DNA from: Cohnella sp. CFH 77786
GTDB taxonomy: Bacteria > Bacillota > Bacilli > Paenibacillales > Paenibacillaceae
Length of the DNA: 64,000 nucleotides
Direction: 5' to 3'
Assembly (NCBI RefSeq): GCF_019400745.1
Contig: NZ_WJIB01000001.1
Span: 62,001 to 126,000 of the forward strand
Position numbers and translations under genes: made by a program
In this document: positions 26,353 to 36,522 of the stretch, piece after piece
How positions within the stretch are numbered: position 1 is the stretch's first letter
How the letters are laid out: each line of letters begins with the position of its first letter
Notes under the pieces: generated by a model
The model's database searches: none
The model's input: the letters and a program-made list of their open reading frames with translations, nothing else
What the model was told of the DNA's origin: nothing

Positions 26353-29300
26353 TTAGCGCTCGACGGACTCCATGACGAACGCTTCGATGATGTCGCCCTG
26401 CTGGAGATCGTTGAACTTCTCCAACGTGATGCCGCATTCGTAGCCTTCGCTGACTTCGCGGGCGTCGTCCTTGAACCGTTTGAGCGAATCGATTTTGCCT
26501 TCGTATACGACGGATCCGCCGCGGATCAAGCGGGCTTCCGCATTGCGCGAGATTTTGCCGTCGGTGACCATGCAGCCGGCGATCGTGCCGACCTTGCTGA
26601 CCTTGAACGTCTCGCGGACTTCCGCATGGCCGATGACCGTTTCTTTGTAAACCGGATCGAGCATGCCCTTCATCGCGCTCTCGATCTCTTCGATCACTTT
26701 GTAAATGATGCGGTGCAGGCGGACGTCGACCTTCTCCTGCTCCGCGGCGGCTGCCGCGCGGCCATCGGCGATGACGTTGAAGCCTACCACGATCGCCGAA
26801 GAGGCCGCAGCCAGATGAATGTCGGATTCCGTGATCGCGCCTACGCCGCTGTGGATCGTTTTGACGCGGACGCCTTCGACCTCGATTTTCTCGAGCGAGC
26901 CTTTGAGCGCCTCCAGGGACCCTTGCACGTCGGCTTTCAGGATGACGTTGAGGTCTTTGATCTCGCCTTCCTTGATCTTGCTGAACAGATCGTCCAGCGT
27001 CACCTTGGAGTTCGACTTCATCGTTTCCTGGCGCGTCTTGATCGCGCGTTTGTCGGCGATTTCGCGGGCTTTCCGCTCGTCTTCGAACACCATGAACGGG
27101 TCGCCGGCTTGCGGCACCTCCGTCAGGCCGGTGATTTCGACCGGGGTCGAAGGGCCGGCTTCCTTGATCCGGCGACCGCGGTCGTTAGTCATCGCGCGGA
27201 CGCGGCCGAAGCAGTCGCCCGCCACGAAGGCGTCGCCAACCTTGAGCGTGCCGTTCTGCACGAGGACGCGGGCAACCGGGCCTTTGCCTTTGTCGAGCTC
27301 GGCTTCGAGAACGGTGCCGCGGGCGCGTTTGTCCACGACGGCCTTATAGTCGTTCACTTCGGCGACGAGCAGGATCATTTCCAGCAACTCGTCGAGATTC
27401 AGGCGCTGCTTGGCGGAAATTTCGACGAAAATCGTATCGCCGCCCCACGATTCCTGAACGAGCCCGTACTCGGTAAGCTCCTGCTTGACCCGGTCCGGGT
27501 TGGCTTCCGGCTTGTCGATCTTGTTGACCGCCACGATGATCGGCACATTCGCCGCTTTGGCGTGGTTGATCGCTTCGACGGTCGTCGGCATGACGCCGTC
27601 GTCGGCCGCCACGACGAGAATCGTGATATCCGTCACTTGGGCGCCGCGGGAACGCATGACCGTGAACGCTTCGTGGCCCGGCGTGTCGAGGAACGTGATT
27701 TTCTTGCCGTTCGTCTCGACTTGGTATGCGCCGATGTGCTGGGTAATGCCTCCGGCTTCCCCCGCCGCGACCTTCGTTTCCCGGATGGCGTCGAGCAGCG
27801 TCGTCTTGCCGTGGTCGACGTGGCCCATGATCGTGACGACCGGGGCGCGCGTTTCCAGAGCGTCCGGATCGTCATTCTCTTCCACCGTTTCGAAGTTGGT
27901 GTCCTCGACGACGATTTTCACTTCCGTCTCGACGCCGTATTCGCCGGCGACGAGCAGGACGGTATCCAAGTCGAGCTCCTGGTTGATGGTCACCAACGTT
28001 CCCATCATCAGCAGCTTTTTAATGACTTCCGACGCATCCTTATGCAACAGTTTGGCCAATTCGCCGACGGTCATTTCGCCGCGGACGATGACTTTTTTCG
28101 GCGTGTTGTCGATCTTCTCGCGCTGAGGCTGGTTGCCGCGGCCCTTGGCGTTTTTGCCGCCTTTGCCTTTGCCGCCCCGGAAACCGCCGCGTCCTTCGTC
28201 AAACCGCTTGCCGAAATCGTTGTCCTTGCGCTTGGCATCGCGGCCAAATCCGCCGTCGCGGCCCTTGCCGGCATCCGGACGGCCGCCGCGGTTGTTGTCG
28301 CCCGGCCGGCCGCCGCGCGCCGGAGCTGCCGCTGCGGGCGCCGGCGCGCGGGCAGCGCCGCCGAATCCGCCGCCGCCTTGGCCTTGCGGGCGTCCTCCGC
28401 CAAAGCTGCCGCCTTGGCCCTGCGGACGGTTAAACCCGCCGCCTTGACCGCCTTGGCCCTGCGGTCGGCCGCCATCGCGGTTAAACCCGCCGCCTTGACC
28501 GCCTTGGCCCTGCGGTCGGCCGCCATCGCGGTTGAACCCGCCGCCTTGACCGCCGCCGCCTTGCGGACGGCCGCCGTCGCGGTTAAATCCACCGCCTTGG
28601 CCTTGCGGACGGTTGCCTTGATATCCGCCTCCCTGGCCGCCTTGACCCTGCGGGCGGCCTCCGTCGCGGTTGAATCCGCCGCCCTGACCGCCGCCTTGCG
28701 GACGGCCGCCATCGCGGTTATATCCGCCGCCTTGACCGCCGCCGCCTTGCGGACGGCCCCCGTCGCGGTTATACCCGCCGCCCTGACCGCCGCCGCCTTG
28801 CGGACGGCTTCCGTCGCGGTTATACCCGCCGCCCTGACCGCCGCCTTGCGGACGGCCTCCGTCGCGGTTATTTCCACCGCCCTGACCGCCGCCTTGCGGA
28901 CGGCCTCCGTCGCGGTGATGCCCGCCGCCGTGGCTTCCCTGGCCTTGCGGGCGTCCGCCGCCCTGACCCTCCGGGCCCGCCGCCGCGGGACGCGGAGCGG
29001 GTGCCGCCGCGCCTGCGCCCGCGTTTGCCGGAGCGGGAGCGGAAGCCTGCACCGCCGGGCGGGATGCTTGCTCCTCCGCCCTGCGCTGCGGCTGTCCGGC
29101 CGCGCCAGCGGCTGCGGGCGCTCCCGCCGGCTTCGGAGCGGCCTGCTTGGCCGCCGTCTGCGCCATTTTGGCCGCCGCATTGGCTTTGACGTCGCGGAAG
29201 AACTTCTCGACGGCCTCCACCATGCCGTCCTCCATTACGCTCATGTGATTGTTGACCGGCTTGTTCTGCCTTTTGAGAATCGTAATGATTTCCTTGCTGC

Positions 29301-29373
29301 TCATGTTGAGCGATTTGGCATATTCGTAAACGCGAAGCTTATCCTTGTTGTCGTTCGTATCTTGTTTACTCAA
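26353..29373 (-). CDS. infB: Translation initiation factor IF-2
   Basis: A 1006-residue IF-2, much longer than the 716 residues of B. subtilis. Residues 12-60 form the first IF2_N domain. Residues 64-135 are Ala/Pro-rich and 137-415 are a Gly/Arg/Gln-rich repeat region. Residues 428-480 form the second IF2_N domain. The GTPase has GHVDHGKT (517-524), DTPGH (563-567) and NKID (617-620). Domains II-IV follow. It brings initiator tRNA to the ribosome. The start is TTG at 29373, with GGAGG upstream, overlapping the ylxQ stop by 8 bases. The frame is complete. Confidence 0.97.
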   Translation of the reverse strand: MSKQDTNDNKDKLRVYEYAKSLNMSSKEIITILKRQNKPVNNHMSVMEDGMVEAVEKFFRDVKANAAAKMAQTAAKQAAPKPAGAPAAAGAAGQPQRRAEEQASRPAVQASAPAPANAGAGAAAPAPRPAAAGPEGQGGGRPQGQGSHGGGHHRDGGRPQGGGQGGGNNRDGGRPQGGGQGGGYNRDGSRPQGGGGQGGGYNRDGGRPQGGGGQGGGYNRDGGRPQGGGQGGGFNRDGGRPQGQGGQGGGYQGNRPQGQGGGFNRDGGRPQGGGGQGGGFNRDGGRPQGQGGQGGGFNRDGGRPQGQGGQGGGFNRPQGQGGSFGGGRPQGQGGGGFGGAARAPAPAAAAPARGGRPGDNNRGGRPDAGKGRDGGFGRDAKRKDNDFGKRFDEGRGGFRGGKGKGGKNAKGRGNQPQREKIDNTPKKVIVRGEMTVGELAKLLHKDASEVIKKLLMMGTLVTINQELDLDTVLLVAGEYGVETEVKIVVEDTNFETVEENDDPDALETRAPVVTIMGHVDHGKTTLLDAIRETKVAAGEAGGITQHIGAYQVETNGKKITFLDTPGHEAFTVMRSRGAQVTDITILVVAADDGVMPTTVEAINHAKAANVPIIVAVNKIDKPEANPDRVKQELTEYGLVQESWGGDTIFVEISAKQRLNLDELLEMILLVAEVNDYKAVVDKRARGTVLEAELDKGKGPVARVLVQNGTLKVGDAFVAGDCFGRVRAMTNDRGRRIKEAGPSTPVEITGLTEVPQAGDPFMVFEDERKAREIADKRAIKTRQETMKSNSKVTLDDLFSKIKEGEIKDLNVILKADVQGSLEALKGSLEKIEVEGVRVKTIHSGVGAITESDIHLAAASSAIVVGFNVIADGRAAAAAEQEKVDVRLHRIIYKVIEEIESAMKGMLDPVYKETVIGHAEVRETFKVSKVGTIAGCMVTDGKISRNAEARLIRGGSVVYEGKIDSLKRFKDDAREVSEGYECGITLEKFNDLQQGDIIEAFVMESVER
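28354..28965 (-). repeat. infB: In-frame Gly-rich repeat within infB
   Basis: About ten to twelve copies of a 15-18-residue unit of the type [16 protein letters not shown] span residues 137-340 of IF-2. The DNA copies are near-identical 48-54-bp blocks, so the array can expand or contract without breaking the frame. Tyr, Phe or His vary at one position. The opposite strand is also open here, as an artefact of the composition. Confidence 0.9.
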
Positions 29374-29695
29374 TATTCTCCACCTCCGAATGTTGAACCC
29401 AGCCGTCCGCGATCATGTCGGCGAACCCCTGATCCGTCACGGCGAACATGACGCGCTCAGGCTTGCCGACGGCCCCGCCCAGCTCGAAGCGGGTAAACCC
29501 GACCACGAGCGGAACGTTGTAGCTGCCGCACTTGTCCGCGAGCTTCTTCCCCGTATTGTCCGACGCGTCCTTCGCCAGCACGACGAGCTTGGCCTCGCCG
29601 GCGCGGACGGCCTTAAGCACCGTTTCTTCCCCGGAAACCAGCTTCCCCGCCCGCATGGCGAGACCGAGACGCGACAACGCCTTATTCGTCGTCAT
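29366..29695 (-). CDS. rplGA: L7Ae-family ribosomal/RNA-binding protein YlxQ
   Basis: A protein of about 109 residues of the L7Ae/L30e family, known as YlxQ or RplGA, which in the family binds K-turn [17 protein letters not shown] and [15 protein letters not shown] are typical. The start chosen is ATG at 29695, with GGTGA 5 bases upstream; GTG at 29704 is the alternative. It overlaps ylxR at its start and infB at its end, so translation of the three is likely coupled. It belongs to the nusA-infB operon. Confidence 0.9.
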   Translation of the reverse strand: MTTNKALSRLGLAMRAGKLVSGEETVLKAVRAGEAKLVVLAKDASDNTGKKLADKCGSYNVPLVVGFTRFELGGAVGKPERVMFAVTDQGFADMIADGWVQHSEVENIE

Positions 29696-30002
29696 CGTCG
29701 TCACCCGCCAGCTGCTTGCCCGCGTGGAACTCGTCTTCCACTTTTATGAAATCCTGCTCCAGCCGGTCGTAGATCTCGGCGGACACGGGCACCTTGAGCG
29801 CCCGTTCGAACGCTTTCGATTTCTTGGCCAGTTTGAAGCAGCTTACCTTGCCGTGCAAATAAGCGCCGCGCCCCGGCTTTTTGCCGGTGAGGTCGATCTG
29901 GATGTCCCCTTGCGGCGAACGGACGATGCGAATGAGTTCCTTTTTCGACATCATTTCCTGGCAGGCGACGCATTTGCGCTGCGGTATTTTCCGCGGTCTC
30001 AA
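29682..30002 (-). CDS. ylxR: YlxR/RnpM family RNA-binding protein
   Basis: A 106-residue protein with the family motif RKCVACQEM and the GRGAYLHG loop. YlxR in B. subtilis was renamed RnpM, an RNase P modulator. The start is TTG at 30002 with AGGGGGG 7 bases upstream; the longer in-frame extension lies in the nusA-ylxR gap and nusA. The C-terminus ends in a very acidic GDDDDDE tail that I do not recall in B. subtilis YlxR. It sits between nusA and ylxQ as usual. Confidence 0.9.
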   Translation of the reverse strand: MRPRKIPQRKCVACQEMMSKKELIRIVRSPQGDIQIDLTGKKPGRGAYLHGKVSCFKLAKKSKAFERALKVPVSAEIYDRLEQDFIKVEDEFHAGKQLAGDDDDDE

Positions 30003-30046
30003 GGTTGTTCCCCCCTCCCGGCCCCGCGCGGGCGCGGCGGCCGAAT

Positions 30047-31144
30047 CTAGTCGATGGACACGCTGTCCTGGTGCATGGTCGCGCCCTGCGTTTTGGGGCG
30101 GCCGTATTCCTGCTCGGCCTGGGTCTCGCTCTTGATGTCGATTTTCCAGCCGGTCAGCTTGGCCGCGAGTCTCGCATTCTGCCCCTTGATCCCGATCGCG
30201 AGCGACAGTTGATAGTCCGGCACGATGACGCGCGCCATCTTCTCGGCCTCGAAGACGATGACTTCGAGCACTTTGGACGGGCTCAGCGCGTTCGCGACGT
30301 ACTCTTCCACGGACTCGGACCAACGGACGATATCGATTTTCTCGCCTTTCAGCTCCGTGACGATCGTCTGCACGCGGGCTCCCTTGGGTCCGACGCAGGA
30401 ACCGACGGGGTCCACTTCTTCATTGCGGGAGTGCACGGCGATTTTGGACCGGAAGCCCGCTTCCCGCGCCACCGATCGGATCTCGACGGTGCCGTCGAAA
30501 ATCTCGGGAACCTCGAGCTCGAACAGCCGTTTCAGCAGACCCGGGTGGGTACGGGACAAAATGATCTGCGGCCCCTTGCTCGTGTTTTCGACTTTCGTGA
30601 TGTAGGATTTGACCCGGTCGCCCTGCTTGAACTTGTCGGTCGGCATGAGTTCGGTCAGCGGCAGCGCCGCCTCCACTTTGCCGAGATCGATGTACAGGTT
30701 GCGAAGATCCATGCGCTGGATGATACCGGTGACGATATCCTGCTCCTTGTCCACGAAAGCGTGGTAGATGAGGCCGCGCTCGGCTTCGCGGATCCGCTGG
30801 GTGACGACCTGCTTCGCCGTCTGGGCCGCGATCCGTCCGAAGTCGCGAGGCGTGACTTCGATCTCCGCGATGTCTTCCAACTGATAGTGGGGATTGATGC
30901 TGCGAGCCGCTTCGAGCGAGATCTCCAAACGGGGATCCAGGACTTCCTCCACGATCGTTTTGCGGGCGTAAACCTTGATTTGGCCGGTCGTACGGTTGAT
31001 GTCGACGCGCACGTTCTGCGCCGTGTTGAAATTTCTCTTGTAGCTGGAGATGAGTGCCGCTTCGATGGCTTCGATCAGGACATCCTTGGCGATGCCCTTC
31101 TCTCGCTCGATTTCGGACAGCGCTTCGATAAACTCCATGCTCAT
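30047..31144 (-). CDS. nusA: Transcription termination/antitermination factor NusA
   Basis: A 365-residue NusA of the short Gram-positive form. It has the N-terminal RNA polymerase-binding domain, an S1 domain (about 135-200), and two KH domains with VGPKGARVQTI and GIKGQNARLA. The acidic C-terminal repeats of E. coli are absent, as in other bacilli. It modulates pausing, termination and antitermination. AAGGAGG lies 12 bases before the first ATG, and a second ATG two codons on is possible. It follows rimP by 26 bases, so it shares the promoter and leader hairpin upstream of rimP. Confidence 0.96.
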   Translation of the reverse strand: MSMEFIEALSEIEREKGIAKDVLIEAIEAALISSYKRNFNTAQNVRVDINRTTGQIKVYARKTIVEEVLDPRLEISLEAARSINPHYQLEDIAEIEVTPRDFGRIAAQTAKQVVTQRIREAERGLIYHAFVDKEQDIVTGIIQRMDLRNLYIDLGKVEAALPLTELMPTDKFKQGDRVKSYITKVENTSKGPQIILSRTHPGLLKRLFELEVPEIFDGTVEIRSVAREAGFRSKIAVHSRNEEVDPVGSCVGPKGARVQTIVTELKGEKIDIVRWSESVEEYVANALSPSKVLEVIVFEAEKMARVIVPDYQLSLAIGIKGQNARLAAKLTGWKIDIKSETQAEQEYGRPKTQGATMHQDSVSID

Positions 31145-31170
31145 GTCGGGATGACCCCTCCTTCGGTGAA

Positions 31171-31632
31171 TTAGAATACGATGGCCAGGCGAGCCGAGGC
31201 CACTTTATCGTAAGGGATGGCAACTTTCCGGCGGCCGATGGCGACCGTCATCGCCTTGCCGTCGAAGTCTTCCAGCCTTCCTTCGAATTCTTTGGCGCCG
31301 TCTACCGGTTCGTACGTCGTCACGAACACGTGCTTGCCGACGGCTTTGGCCACGTCCTCGGGCTTCTTCAGCGGACGTTCGGCTCCGGGCGAGCTGACTT
31401 CGAGAAAATACGCCTCTTCGATGGGATCCAGCTCGTCGAGCTTCGCGCTCACGAACTCGGAAATGCGGCCGCAATCGTCGATGTCGATGCCGCCCTCCTT
31501 GTCCACGAACAGCCGCAGGAAACGGTTGCTCCCTTCTTTGACGTACTCTACGTCCACCAATTGGAATCCATTGTCCTCCAAATACGGAGTCGCGAATTTT
31601 TCCACAATGGATTTGATACTCGTTGCGCTCAA
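31171..31632 (-). CDS. rimP: Ribosome maturation factor RimP
   Basis: A 153-residue RimP (family length about 150-156). [16 protein letters not shown] and [12 protein letters not shown] are the recognisable segments, and a C-terminal SH3-like domain follows. It assists 30S maturation before RbfA acts. The start is TTG at 31632, with GGAGG 8 bases upstream. Longer in-frame extensions run through the leader hairpin and promoter and are rejected. It is the first gene of the rimP-nusA-ylxR-ylxQ-infB-rbfA operon. Confidence 0.93.
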   Translation of the reverse strand: MSATSIKSIVEKFATPYLEDNGFQLVDVEYVKEGSNRFLRLFVDKEGGIDIDDCGRISEFVSAKLDELDPIEEAYFLEVSSPGAERPLKKPEDVAKAVGKHVFVTTYEPVDGAKEFEGRLEDFDGKAMTVAIGRRKVAIPYDKVASARLAIVF

Positions 31633-31705
31633 TTGCCCAACCTCCCGTGCTTCCAAATGGATTCGTCGCTGCATCGCAAACCGAAATCGCCCATGGCAAA
31701 ACGGA

Positions 31706-31727
31706 AAGAGTGGGTTTCCCCACTCTT
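31706..31727 (-). promoter_or_regulatory. Terminator-like hairpin in the rimP-nusA leader
   Basis: A perfect 9-bp stem (31706-31714 with 31719-31727) has a GAAA tetraloop on the minus strand and is followed by TCCGTTTTG. It begins about 30 bases after the predicted transcription start and 75 bases before rimP. A terminator-like element in the leader of the operon that encodes NusA could serve feedback control. Confidence 0.5.
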
Positions 31728-31762
31728 CTGCAGACAGTGATATCCACATGATTACCAAAATT

Positions 31763-31791
31763 AGTTTAGCATATTCCGGTCTTTCTGGCAA
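31763..31791 (-). promoter_or_regulatory. Sigma-A promoter of the rimP-nusA-infB operon
   Basis: On the minus strand TTGCCA (31786-31791), 17 bases, then TAAACT (31763-31768) preceded by TGC, an extended -10. It lies 50 bases beyond the end of polC, so the operon is initiated independently of polC. Confidence 0.75.
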
Positions 31792-31840
31792 CGGAATTTT
31801 TCCTCTATTTTTGCTTTGCTTTCGAGCCGGTTCTCCGAGA

Positions 31841-34800
31841 TCAGAACAGCATCAGCTGGTTGCTCTCCGGCAGCCCGCGGAAGCATCCCATGCCGTTCAG
31901 CAGCTCGACGATCGTCTTGCTCGCCTTGGAGCGTTGCTGGAAATCCTCGATGGAGAGGAAGTCGCCGTCCGCGCGGGAAGCCGCGATGTTGCGCGCCGCG
32001 TTCTCGCCGATGCCCGCGACCGCCGAGAACGGCGGAATGAGGGAATCGCCGTCCACGATGAAGCGGGTGGCGTCGGAACGGTACAGGTCCAGCGGTTTCA
32101 CCTTGAAGCCGCGCGCCGTCATCTCCAGCCCCATTTCGAGGATCGAGATCATGTTTTTCTCTTTCGTCGTCGCTTGGAACCCTTTGTTTTCGATGTCGAC
32201 GAGCGTTTTGAGAATCGCGTCGTAGCCTTGGCAGAACAGCTCCACGTCGAAATCCGCCGCCCGGACGGAGAAATACGTCGCATAAAATTCGATCGGATAA
32301 TACAGCTTGAAGTAGGCCGTCCGTACGGCCGAGATAACGTAGGCCGACGCGTGCGCCTTCGGGAACATGTACTCGATTTTCAAGCAGGAGTCGATGTACC
32401 ACTGCGGCACCCCGGAGCGCTTCATTTCGTCGATCCACTCCGGCGTCAGTCCCTTGCCCTTCCGCACGCTTTCGGTGATTTTGAACGCCAGCGACGCATC
32501 CATTCCTCCCTTATAAATGAGGAAAAGCATGATGTCGTCGCGGCAGCCGATGACCGTCTTGATCGTGCAGGTGCCGTTCTTGATCAGCTCCTGCGCGTTG
32601 CCAAGCCAGACCCCCGTGCCGTGGGACAAGCCCGAGATCTGCAGCAGGTCGGCGAAGGAGGAAGGCTTCGTTTCCTCGAGCATCTGGCGAACGAAGCGCG
32701 TTCCCATCTCCGGCACCCCGTACGTGGCCACCGGGGTACGGATCTGTTCGGGCGTAACGCCGAGCGCTACCACCGAGTTGAAGAGGCTCATAACCTTCGG
32801 ATCGTTCATCGGAATCGTCGTCGGATCGACTCCGGTCAAGTCCTGCAGCATCCGCATCATCGTCGGATCGTCGTGCCCGAGAATATCGAGCTTGAGCAGG
32901 TTCTCGTCGAAGGCGTGGTAGTCGAAATGGGTCGTTTTCCACTCCGAGCTCGTGTCGTCGGCAGGGTACTGGACCGGGGTGATGTCCTCGACCTCGATAT
33001 AGTCAGGCACGACGACGATGCCGCCGGGATGCTGTCCGGACGAACGCTTCACGCCCGTGACGCCGAGCGCGATCCGGTTCAGCTCCGCGCCCCGCCACGA
33101 TTTGCCGTGGTCCTCCTGGTACTTCTTCGCGTAGCCGAAACCCGTTTTCTCCGCGACCGTGCCGATCGTGCCCGCGCGGAACACGCTCTTCTCGCCGAAC
33201 AGCACCTTCGTGTAATTGTGGGCGTGCGGCTGGTATTCGCCCGAGAAGTTGAGGTCGATATCGGGAACCTTGTCGCCCTTGAACCCGAGGAACGTCTCGA
33301 ACGGAATGTCCTGACCGTCGCCCTTCATAACGTTCCCGCAATCCGGGCAGGGCTTGTCCTTCAGATCGAAGCCGCTGGGCACGCTGCCGTCGGTGATGAA
33401 CTCGCTGCGCTTGCATGAGGGATTGCGGCACAGGTAGTGCGCGGGCAGCGGATTCACCTCCGAGATCCCCAGAAACATCGCGACGACGGACGACCCGACG
33501 GACCCCCGCGAGCCGACCAGATAGCCGTCCGCATTCGACTTTTTCACGAGCCGTTCGGAGATCAGGTAGTTCGCCGAGAAGCCGTACTGGATAATCGGCT
33601 TAAGCTCTTTCTCGAGCCGGGCGGTGACGATTTCCGGGATCGGATCGCCGTACATCCGGCGGGCCGTCTCATAGCATTTGTTCCGGATTTCCTCGTCGGC
33701 CCCGTCGATGATCGGCGAGAACAGGCCGTTGTCGGTCGGGCCGCCCTTCTTCGGAAACATTTCGAACGGTTCGAACCGGTCCGCCAGCTCCGACGTATTC
33801 CTCACGACCACTTCGTACGCTTTCTCTTTGCCCAGGAACGCGAAACATTCGAGCATCTCGTTCGTGGTGCGGAAATGCGCGTCCGGCTTGCGTTGGTCCT
33901 TGAGCGGGCTGAAGCCGGTGATGCCATGGATCGTGACGTCGCGGAACAGCTTCTCCCGAGGCGTCAAGTAGTGGACGTTGCCCGTGGCGACGACCGGCTT
34001 GCCGAGCTTCTCTCCGATCCGGCAAATTTTGCGCAGCGCCTCCTCCAGCTCCGCCCGGCTGCCGACCAGGCCCTTGTCCAGCAAGTGCATGTAGAAATCG
34101 AGCGGTTGGATCTCCAGGACGTCGTAGAATGCCGCCACATCTTCCGCTTCCTCGAGCGATTTGTTCAGCACCGTTTCGAAAAATTCGCCTTTCTCGCAGC
34201 CTGACATCACGAGAAGCCCTTCGCGCAGCTCGACCAGCTTGCTTCTCGGGATGCAAGCGACCCGGTTGAAAAAATCCGTGTGCGACAGGGAGATCAGCTT
34301 GAACAGATTTTTCTTGCCGACCGCGTTCAGCGCATAGATGCCGCAGTGGAACGGCCTCGTCGTCTTCCATCCGTTGACGTTCACTTCGTTCAGCTGGTGC
34401 AGCTCCGCAACGCCGCGTGTCTGGGCGTCCTTGATGAGCCCGTTCAGGATACCTCCGAGCGCGATCGTGTCGTCGATGGCCCGGTGGTGGTTTTCGAGCG
34501 AAACCTTGTACAGGTCCGCCAGCGTATTGAGGCGGTGATTCTTCATCGTCGGATGCAGGAATCGGGCCAACTCCAGCGTGTCGAGCACCGAATTGGCGAC
34601 CGGCGGGAACCCGTGTTGCTTGCAGGCTTCCTGGATGAAGCCGATATCGAACCTCGCGTTGTGCGCGACCAGAACGGAATCCTGGACGAACTCAAGGAAC
34701 TCGCGAAGCTTCGGCGCCAGCTCGGGTGCGTCCTTCACCATCTCGTCGCCTATGCCCGTGAGCTGCTGGATGTTGTAGGGAATGGGCTCATGCGGATTGA

Positions 34801-36169
34801 TGAACGTTTCGAACCGCCCGATCTCCTGCCCATCCTTCATCTTGACGCCGGCCAGCTCGATGATTTTGTTCGCCGTCACGGACAGGCCCGTGGTCTCGAT
34901 GTCGAATACGACGTAAGTGGCGTCCGGCAGGCTCTCTTCCCTTGGGTTCAGCACCATCGGCACGGCATCGTTGACGACGTTCGCCTCTACCCCGAACAAC
35001 ACCTTCATGCCGTGCTTCTTGCCGGCCTTGACCGCGTCGGGATAACATTGGACGTTGCTGTGGTCGGTAATCGCGATCGCCTTGTGCCCCCACTTGGCCG
35101 CGGTTTTGATATACGCGTCGACGGGAGTGACGGCGTCCATCGCGCTCATCGTCGTATGCAAATGGAACTCTACGCGTTTCTCCTCGGCTTCGTCCTTCGG
35201 CTCCGGGGGGGCGGACACTTCCTTCAGGTCGCTCGGCATCATGACGAGCTCGGGCGGATTCATGAACCGGTCGTATTCCACGCGGCCTCTCAGCTTCAGC
35301 CATTTGCCGTTCGCGAGCAGCCCGAGCACTTTGTTGTCGTCTTTCGTTTTGCCGAACACCTTGACGCCGATGGAATCGGTGAAATCGGTCACGTTGAACT
35401 GATAAAGCGTGCTGCCCGTGCGCAACTCCTTGACCTCGAGGCCGAAAACGGTGCCTTGGACCGTCACCTTTTTCTCTTCTTCCTGGACCTGCTGGATCGG
35501 CACCGGCTCGTCCTTGATCTCGTAGCCGTGCTGCAGCACTTCCGGCGCGTCTCCGGCAGGCGGCGCTTCCGTCTGGACGGTCGCCATCAGCTGCTGGACC
35601 GCTTGGCCGTTCTCCTCCCGGATTTTCTGCTGGAATTCGTCGTAGACCTCCTGCCTCGACTCCCCCACGGCCAGCTTCACGCGGCAAGAACGCCCGAAAC
35701 GATCCTCGAAAAACCGGACGGCGTGCGCGTCGACGGACTTTCGCTGGGCGAGGCCAAGCGACATCTCGTCCAGCAAATACAGCGTAAGCAAGCCGTTCTC
35801 CGCCTCGATCCGCGCCTTGGCCAGCCACCCGTTGACCGACACGAATTCCCGCTGCATCCATTCCACGAACACCGGCCAATACTCTTCGAGGACGGTAGAC
35901 GTCGGTACCGCGTCCTCGTAGGCGAGGCGGACGACGATGTCCGCCAGGTGGCCGAGCTTCGCTTTCATTTTTTCGATCCAGCCTATGTATATCGACGCCG
36001 GTAGAGGCGTGCTTTTGACGATATGAAACTTCCATTCCTTGCGGGCTTTGCTTACCTCGACCTTGTCGATGTAGCCGTCCGAGAAATATTCCGAGACCCA
36101 GGCAGCCGGAATTTCCGCCTGCTGGAGCAGCAATTCGAACCGTTTGCGTCCATCCGCGGCTTGATGCAT
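31841..36169 (-). CDS. polC: DNA polymerase III PolC
   Basis: A 1442-residue PolC, the Gram-positive replicative polymerase (1437 in B. subtilis). Order: N-terminal domain, OB fold (about 236-315), PHP domain from about 333 ([12 protein letters not shown]) split by a DnaQ-like 3'-5' exonuclease (DIETTG at 423-428), a four-Cys zinc site (CRNPSC and CPDCG), then palm, fingers and C-terminal domain. All are intact. The ATG at 36169 has GGGAGG 9 bases upstream. It lies between proS and rimP as in B. subtilis. A large leader hairpin precedes it. Confidence 0.98.
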   Translation of the reverse strand: MHQAADGRKRFELLLQQAEIPAAWVSEYFSDGYIDKVEVSKARKEWKFHIVKSTPLPASIYIGWIEKMKAKLGHLADIVVRLAYEDAVPTSTVLEEYWPVFVEWMQREFVSVNGWLAKARIEAENGLLTLYLLDEMSLGLAQRKSVDAHAVRFFEDRFGRSCRVKLAVGESRQEVYDEFQQKIREENGQAVQQLMATVQTEAPPAGDAPEVLQHGYEIKDEPVPIQQVQEEEKKVTVQGTVFGLEVKELRTGSTLYQFNVTDFTDSIGVKVFGKTKDDNKVLGLLANGKWLKLRGRVEYDRFMNPPELVMMPSDLKEVSAPPEPKDEAEEKRVEFHLHTTMSAMDAVTPVDAYIKTAAKWGHKAIAITDHSNVQCYPDAVKAGKKHGMKVLFGVEANVVNDAVPMVLNPREESLPDATYVVFDIETTGLSVTANKIIELAGVKMKDGQEIGRFETFINPHEPIPYNIQQLTGIGDEMVKDAPELAPKLREFLEFVQDSVLVAHNARFDIGFIQEACKQHGFPPVANSVLDTLELARFLHPTMKNHRLNTLADLYKVSLENHHRAIDDTIALGGILNGLIKDAQTRGVAELHQLNEVNVNGWKTTRPFHCGIYALNAVGKKNLFKLISLSHTDFFNRVACIPRSKLVELREGLLVMSGCEKGEFFETVLNKSLEEAEDVAAFYDVLEIQPLDFYMHLLDKGLVGSRAELEEALRKICRIGEKLGKPVVATGNVHYLTPREKLFRDVTIHGITGFSPLKDQRKPDAHFRTTNEMLECFAFLGKEKAYEVVVRNTSELADRFEPFEMFPKKGGPTDNGLFSPIIDGADEEIRNKCYETARRMYGDPIPEIVTARLEKELKPIIQYGFSANYLISERLVKKSNADGYLVGSRGSVGSSVVAMFLGISEVNPLPAHYLCRNPSCKRSEFITDGSVPSGFDLKDKPCPDCGNVMKGDGQDIPFETFLGFKGDKVPDIDLNFSGEYQPHAHNYTKVLFGEKSVFRAGTIGTVAEKTGFGYAKKYQEDHGKSWRGAELNRIALGVTGVKRSSGQHPGGIVVVPDYIEVEDITPVQYPADDTSSEWKTTHFDYHAFDENLLKLDILGHDDPTMMRMLQDLTGVDPTTIPMNDPKVMSLFNSVVALGVTPEQIRTPVATYGVPEMGTRFVRQMLEETKPSSFADLLQISGLSHGTGVWLGNAQELIKNGTCTIKTVIGCRDDIMLFLIYKGGMDASLAFKITESVRKGKGLTPEWIDEMKRSGVPQWYIDSCLKIEYMFPKAHASAYVISAVRTAYFKLYYPIEFYATYFSVRAADFDVELFCQGYDAILKTLVDIENKGFQATTKEKNMISILEMGLEMTARGFKVKPLDLYRSDATRFIVDGDSLIPPFSAVAGIGENAARNIAASRADGDFLSIEDFQQRSKASKTIVELLNGMGCFRGLPESNQLMLF

Positions 36170-36202
36170 ATGTACCTGCCTCCCAGCTTCAGAAAAAGCA
36201 AA

Positions 36203-36269
36203 AGCTTCCGCGAATGACGGCGCCCTTCCCGTGCTCCGGGCCGGTTCAGCCTTCTTCCATTCGGAAGCT
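36203..36269 (-). promoter_or_regulatory. Terminator-like leader hairpin before polC
   Basis: AGCTTCCG-AAT (36259-36269 on the minus strand) pairs with ATT-CG-CGGAAGCT (36203-36215): 11 bp with a 2-base bulge, and an inner CCCG/CGGG hairpin in the 43-base loop. On the minus strand TTTGCTTTTTC follows. A weak promoter candidate, TAAAAT at 36285-36290 with a poor -35, lies just before it. The element could attenuate polC or catch read-through from proS. Confidence 0.45.
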
Positions 36270-36341
36270 GCTCAGTTGTCTATTATTTTATCGTAAGAGA
36301 ATCGAAAAGGGAAGGTCGGTTCATGCGTTTCTAGAATCGAA

Positions 36342-36450
36342 GACGCTATTTCGGAAGGTGAGCGAAACAACGTGAGGATTCGTATCCCTGCGACGCTATT
36401 TCGCCAGGTGTAACCGTGTCCGTGTGACGCTATTACGGCGGATGACTTGT
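36342..36450. repeat. Three GACGCTATT repeats
   Basis: The core GACGCTATTTCG (third copy GACGCTATTACG) occurs at 36342, 36392 and 36426. Each is followed by an AGGTG-like or GGATG segment. Spacings are 50 and 34 bases. The copies lie in the 353-base gap between proS and polC, together with the proS terminator and the polC leader hairpin. No gene is seen in the gap. Confidence 0.65.
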
Positions 36451-36461
36451 TCCCGCCGACA

Positions 36462-36509
36462 GAAAAAAATCCCCATAGCGGTGCACCAGTCCAACCGCTA
36501 CGGGGATTT
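36462..36509 (-). terminator. Intrinsic terminator of proS
   Basis: A 15-bp stem with one mismatch-tolerant pair (36467-36481 with 36495-36509) has a 13-base loop. On the minus strand a T7 run follows. It begins 14 bases after the proS stop and closes the unit that contains rseP and proS. Confidence 0.9.
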
Positions 36510-36522
36510 CATGTTCCCTAAA

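Noticed and set aside
25990..29451. A very long open frame on the plus strand opposite infB
   Set aside because: It is the complement of a high-GC gene with biased codons. The translation is Arg/Ala/Phe/Asp-rich without domains, and infB on the minus strand is unmistakable.
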